In this document: piece by piece, positions 61,317-64,000 of the stretch | How positions within the stretch are numbered: position 1 is the stretch's first letter | Layout of the letters: every line of letters begins with the position of its first letter | Origin: Methanogenium cariaci JCM 10550 | Lineage (GTDB): Archaea; Halobacteriota; Methanomicrobia; Methanomicrobiales; Methanomicrobiaceae | Length of the DNA stretch: 64,000 nucleotides | Reading direction: 5' to 3' | Assembly: GCF_001315945.1 (NCBI RefSeq) | Contig: NZ_BBBG01000005.1 | Span: forward strand, 1-64,000 | Notes under the pieces: model-generated | What the model saw: only the letters and a program-made list of their open reading frames with translations | What the model was told of the DNA's origin: nothing | The model's database searches: none | Program-made: the position numbers and the translations under genes

Positions 61317-63360
61317 ATGCCGAATAATTCAGCAGAGAATGAACTCCCCCCCCACCATTCCAAACGGAACTGATTGATACCGATATTTGTGAGTATTATG
61401 AATGTATGCGTCATTCTGATATTCCGGTCCTTTTTTCGGGGGAACCGGGAGGGTAATCTTTGCAAACAAGGCCTTCCACCGCACATATCAGTATCCTGAG
61501 GATTTTATGCAGGCGTCACCGGAGGTCAGTTCGATCATCTATCCCTGTGACCGGCAGGATGATGAGTCTGATGCGGCAGGCAGTGTTTGTGAGGTGTTCC
61601 GGCCGGGTGCTTCATCCGTGCGCATGTGGTTGACTCTGAGGGGAGTGGCGTCCCCCCCTCGCTGGTCTCGGTTTCAGAAATCCCCCCCGGTTCTCCCCCC
61701 CTTGCTGCCGCAACCATTTATCCCGGTTCTCCTGTCAGTTCTCAACCGGCGGGTCTGCATGAGGAAAAGACCGTTCGCACTCCCGCTGAAGGCCGGACAA
61801 TTCCGTATGAAATATTTGATACCTACCCTCATGCCGTCATTGTCCTTTCCGACACCGCATGCCGGTATTATAATACGGCAGCGCGGAAATTGCTGGGAAA
61901 AAATGCCTTTTTAAAGGATCGCCCACCAAAGTTCCGCCTTGCAGACAACGATTTTTCCGAACTGGTGAATTCCCTGAGAAGTCATACCGGGTCATCGGCT
62001 CCCGACTCCCGGATGATTGAAGATCAGCTTCGCATCAGCAGAACGCGCAGTATTGATGTGGAAATTCTGCTGGTTCTCTTACCCGATGATTTCCGGAATA
62101 TTCTGGCAGTATTCCGTGACATTACCTGCAAGAAACATGCAGAGTCTGAGCTTTTGAAACGCAACAACCAGCTCTTAATGATCAATGAAGTCATGAAAGT
62201 GGCAAACTCAGTCTACACGCTGGACGAGATGCTTGAAGAGATTCTTCAGACGGTTATCCGTGAGATGGATTTTGATCTCGGCTGGATCTACCTGCGGGAT
62301 ACCGATGCGAAATGGGCAACCATCGTTGCATCATCCGGTGTCCCCGAACGATTTGTCGAGGCCAGAATGCGGCAGAATGTGCTGGATTATCCGTTTAATC
62401 TGGTCTTTTTTGCGATGCAGCAGCACTACGTGGAGAACCTGCCGAATCATCCGCCCGGACCGATTGATTCAAAGGTGTTAGAAGAGGTGGATGCGCTCTC
62501 ATATGCCGGCATCCCCCCCTGATATCCGACTCCGTTGTTGTCGGTGCCCTCTACATCGGCAGACGGTCCTGCTACTCGTTCTCTCCCTTTGAGAAGAAGA
62601 CGCTGGAGATGATCGGTTCTGAAATCGGGAGTACGATTCTCCGGGGGGGTATCCTGCAGGACCGGCTGGAGGATGCCTATAGTGACGCAAGTCTTTATCT
62701 GGATATCATGCTCCATGACATCAAGAACGCAAATGCTGCGGTTCGGGGGGGATATTCCCAACGCCTGATGGACTATACCAGAGAGGGGGGGGCGACAGGT
62801 ACGCCACCAAAGTCCGGTGGCATACCCATCATATCACGGATATTCTCGACAATGTGACCACGATCCGGAGAATCACCGATGAGTCAACCGAGATGACCCC
62901 CCCCATCAATCTTGATGCCCTCATCAGTGCTGAAATTTCCCAGCATCCGGAGGGGGCGATCGCTTTTATGCGAACTGGATGTACGGTCTGGGCGGACGGT
63001 CTGCTCTCCGTGGTCTTTACCAATCTTATCCGAAACAGCATCAAATACGGCGGTTCGGGGGTGCATATCTGGATCAGCAGTGAGGAGGCGGACCATGAAG
63101 TGACCATCACGGTTGAGGATGACGGGCCTGGCCTGTCTGACGATAAGAAACTGCAGCTCTTTTCGCTCTTTCAGGAATCCACCACCGAACGGGGGGGACG
63201 CGGCCTTGGTCTGCATATCACCCGCCTTTTGATCCGGAGGTACGGGGGGAAGATCAGACCGGGCGACCGGATACCCGGCCGCCCTGAGAGTGGGCTTTCC
63301 ATCCGGTTTACGCTTCGCCTGGTGGAAGGGACAGAAGACGATGCGGAGATCCTGTATTAG
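61317..63360 (+). CDS. PAS/PAS/GAF sensor histidine kinase
   Basis: A soluble sensor kinase of about 680 residues joined from several frames. The start at 61317 (MPNNSAEN) is inferred because a PAS-like segment (VLFSGEPGRVIFANKAFHRTYQ) reads through two frame breaks before the internal Met at 61507. A second PAS domain is at about 61800-62150, a GAF domain at 62190-62640, a phosphoacceptor-like HDIKN at about 62717, and an HATPase with N box NLIRNSIKYGG, DDGPGL and GRGLGLHI. No membrane segment is seen. The response regulator is not in the window. Confidence 0.8.
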
Positions 63361-63395
63361 CTAAAGAGATAAAATTGGAAATCGTATCCGATTGG

Positions 63396-64000
63396 TTATT
63401 CAGACACGATCTTCTGCATTAAATCCATGATGCCCGCCTTTTCGTTCCGCTGCCTTCTCCGGGAACCGCCCATTCCCATTGGGGGGGCTGACCCGTAGAG
63501 TTCTTTGTTGAGCCGGTCATTGAGTTCGTCAAAGATCTGTTTGTAGGCGGGACAGTGCGGGTCGACTGCCTTTACCTCTCCTCCGGTTGGGTGATGGCAT
63601 TGTAGGGGGGGCAGCCGCCACGGCAGTACTTGATATGCGGGCATTCCTTGCAGTGCTCATCCACAAAGTCGCTGAAGGCGTGCATCAGTTTCCATGCTCG
63701 TGATTCGGCAAGGTCTGCTTTTGTCGGGCGGTCAGAGACATGGCCCATCACCCATTCCGGCATGCCCACAAACCGGTAACAGGGATAGATGCTGCCGTCC
63801 GGGCCGATGGCAAAGGTGTTGCCCATGCAGTTGTTGAAGGTGCAGACTGTCCCCCCCGTTCGGGTGAATACGCACTTGAAGAGGTCGTTGATGTTCATGA
63901 TCTCCGCGAGTCCAGGTTTTCCATGTATTTGTCGAGGAGGAAGATCAGGAGGTCTCCGTATTTCTCCGGTGCCAGCGCCCATTTTTCCGGCTCGTCGCCC
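63396..64000 (-). CDS. Radical SAM/SPASM protein, C-terminal part
   Basis: Runs off the right edge, so only the C-terminal part is seen. A SPASM-type Cys arrangement is visible: FNNCMGNTFAIGPDGSIYPCYR, then CPHIKYCRGGCPYNA, and a late DPHCPAYK. The pattern resembles anaerobic sulfatase-maturating and peptide-modifying radical SAM proteins with auxiliary Fe-S clusters. The frame breaks near 63900 and 63610. Its substrate would depend on the N-terminal part outside the window. Confidence 0.8.

Noticed and set aside
1491-63860. G/C tracts as phase-variable contingency loci
   Set aside because: Phase variation concentrates in surface genes and uses few tracts. Here tracts are everywhere, including housekeeping genes, with a step of three that does not switch frames.
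1491-63860. G tracts as programmed frameshift sites
   Set aside because: The frame change needed differs from gene to gene and no slippery heptamer plus downstream structure recurs. Most tracts need no shift at all.
1-64000. CRISPR array, prophage or insertion sequence
   Set aside because: No regularly spaced repeats, transposase, integrase, capsid or terminal inverted repeats were seen. The repeats found are tRNA duplication, short operators and the G/C runs.

Overview
The window is a piece of a methanogenic archaeal chromosome, most likely order Methanomicrobiales. The reasons are an F420-type formate dehydrogenase with a formate transporter, three genes tied to methyl-coenzyme M reductase or methanogenesis (a YcaO-type McrA thioglycine protein, the Mmp10 radical SAM protein and a DUF2099 marker protein), an archaeal two-subunit pyruvate carboxylase, CDC48, Lsm, RtcB/archease, archaeal TATA boxes, and an intron in elongator tRNA-Met. 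The genus is not determinable from what I can see. There is no prophage, insertion sequence or CRISPR array.

Layout. 0-0.5 kb: the 3' end of 23S rRNA, 5S rRNA and a small repeat downstream. 1-6.5 kb: the formate block (fdhC, two unknown membrane proteins, fdhA, fdhB) read leftward. 6.9-10.4 kb: beta-carbonic anhydrase, copper ATPase and its chaperone. 10.5-20.6 kb: ycaO, secreted and membrane proteins, two tRNA-Thr genes, mmp10, a PLP aminotransferase and a Cache-domain lipoprotein. 21-28.5 kb: a biotin block in which pycB-pycA (a biotin enzyme), an ECF transporter (bioY-A-A'-T) and birA all run leftward, with a BirA-type operator at the bioY start. 28.5-32.1 kb: DUF2111 protein, rtcB, archease and DUF2551 protein. 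32.3-36.1 kb: secF-secD, thioredoxin, a HhH-GPD glycosylase and a class II aldolase. 36-44 kb: glycosyltransferase, GtrA-like protein, Cys-rich regulator, Lsm, fructose bisphosphatase, Hsp20, CDC48, 5-FCL and aroD, all leftward. 44-52 kb: NrdG-type activase, a UPF0200 kinase-like protein, TIM-barrel isomerase, RNase Z, an MgtE-like channel with a tandem PhoU/TrkA-C partner, and a DHH nuclease. 52-64 kb: lipoproteins, CheR, small GTPase, adenine deaminase, DUF1624 protein, DUF2099 marker, HAD phosphatase, TspO, a PAS/GAF histidine kinase and a truncated radical SAM/SPASM protein.

The most striking property is not a gene. G or C runs of 7 or 8 bases are about ten times more frequent than chance (about 130 runs of six or more in the first 30 kb by hand count). 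Most sit inside housekeeping genes where the family has a single Gly or Pro and four or five G/C bases would be expected, so each adds one Gly or Pro codon. Other runs have lengths that break the frame, and short G/C runs have lost single bases in places. Many well-known genes therefore appear split over two or three frames. I annotate these as single genes with frameshifts. I judge them to be sequence or assembly artefacts rather than pseudogenes, but the strong +3 regularity is peculiar and is the first thing to check.
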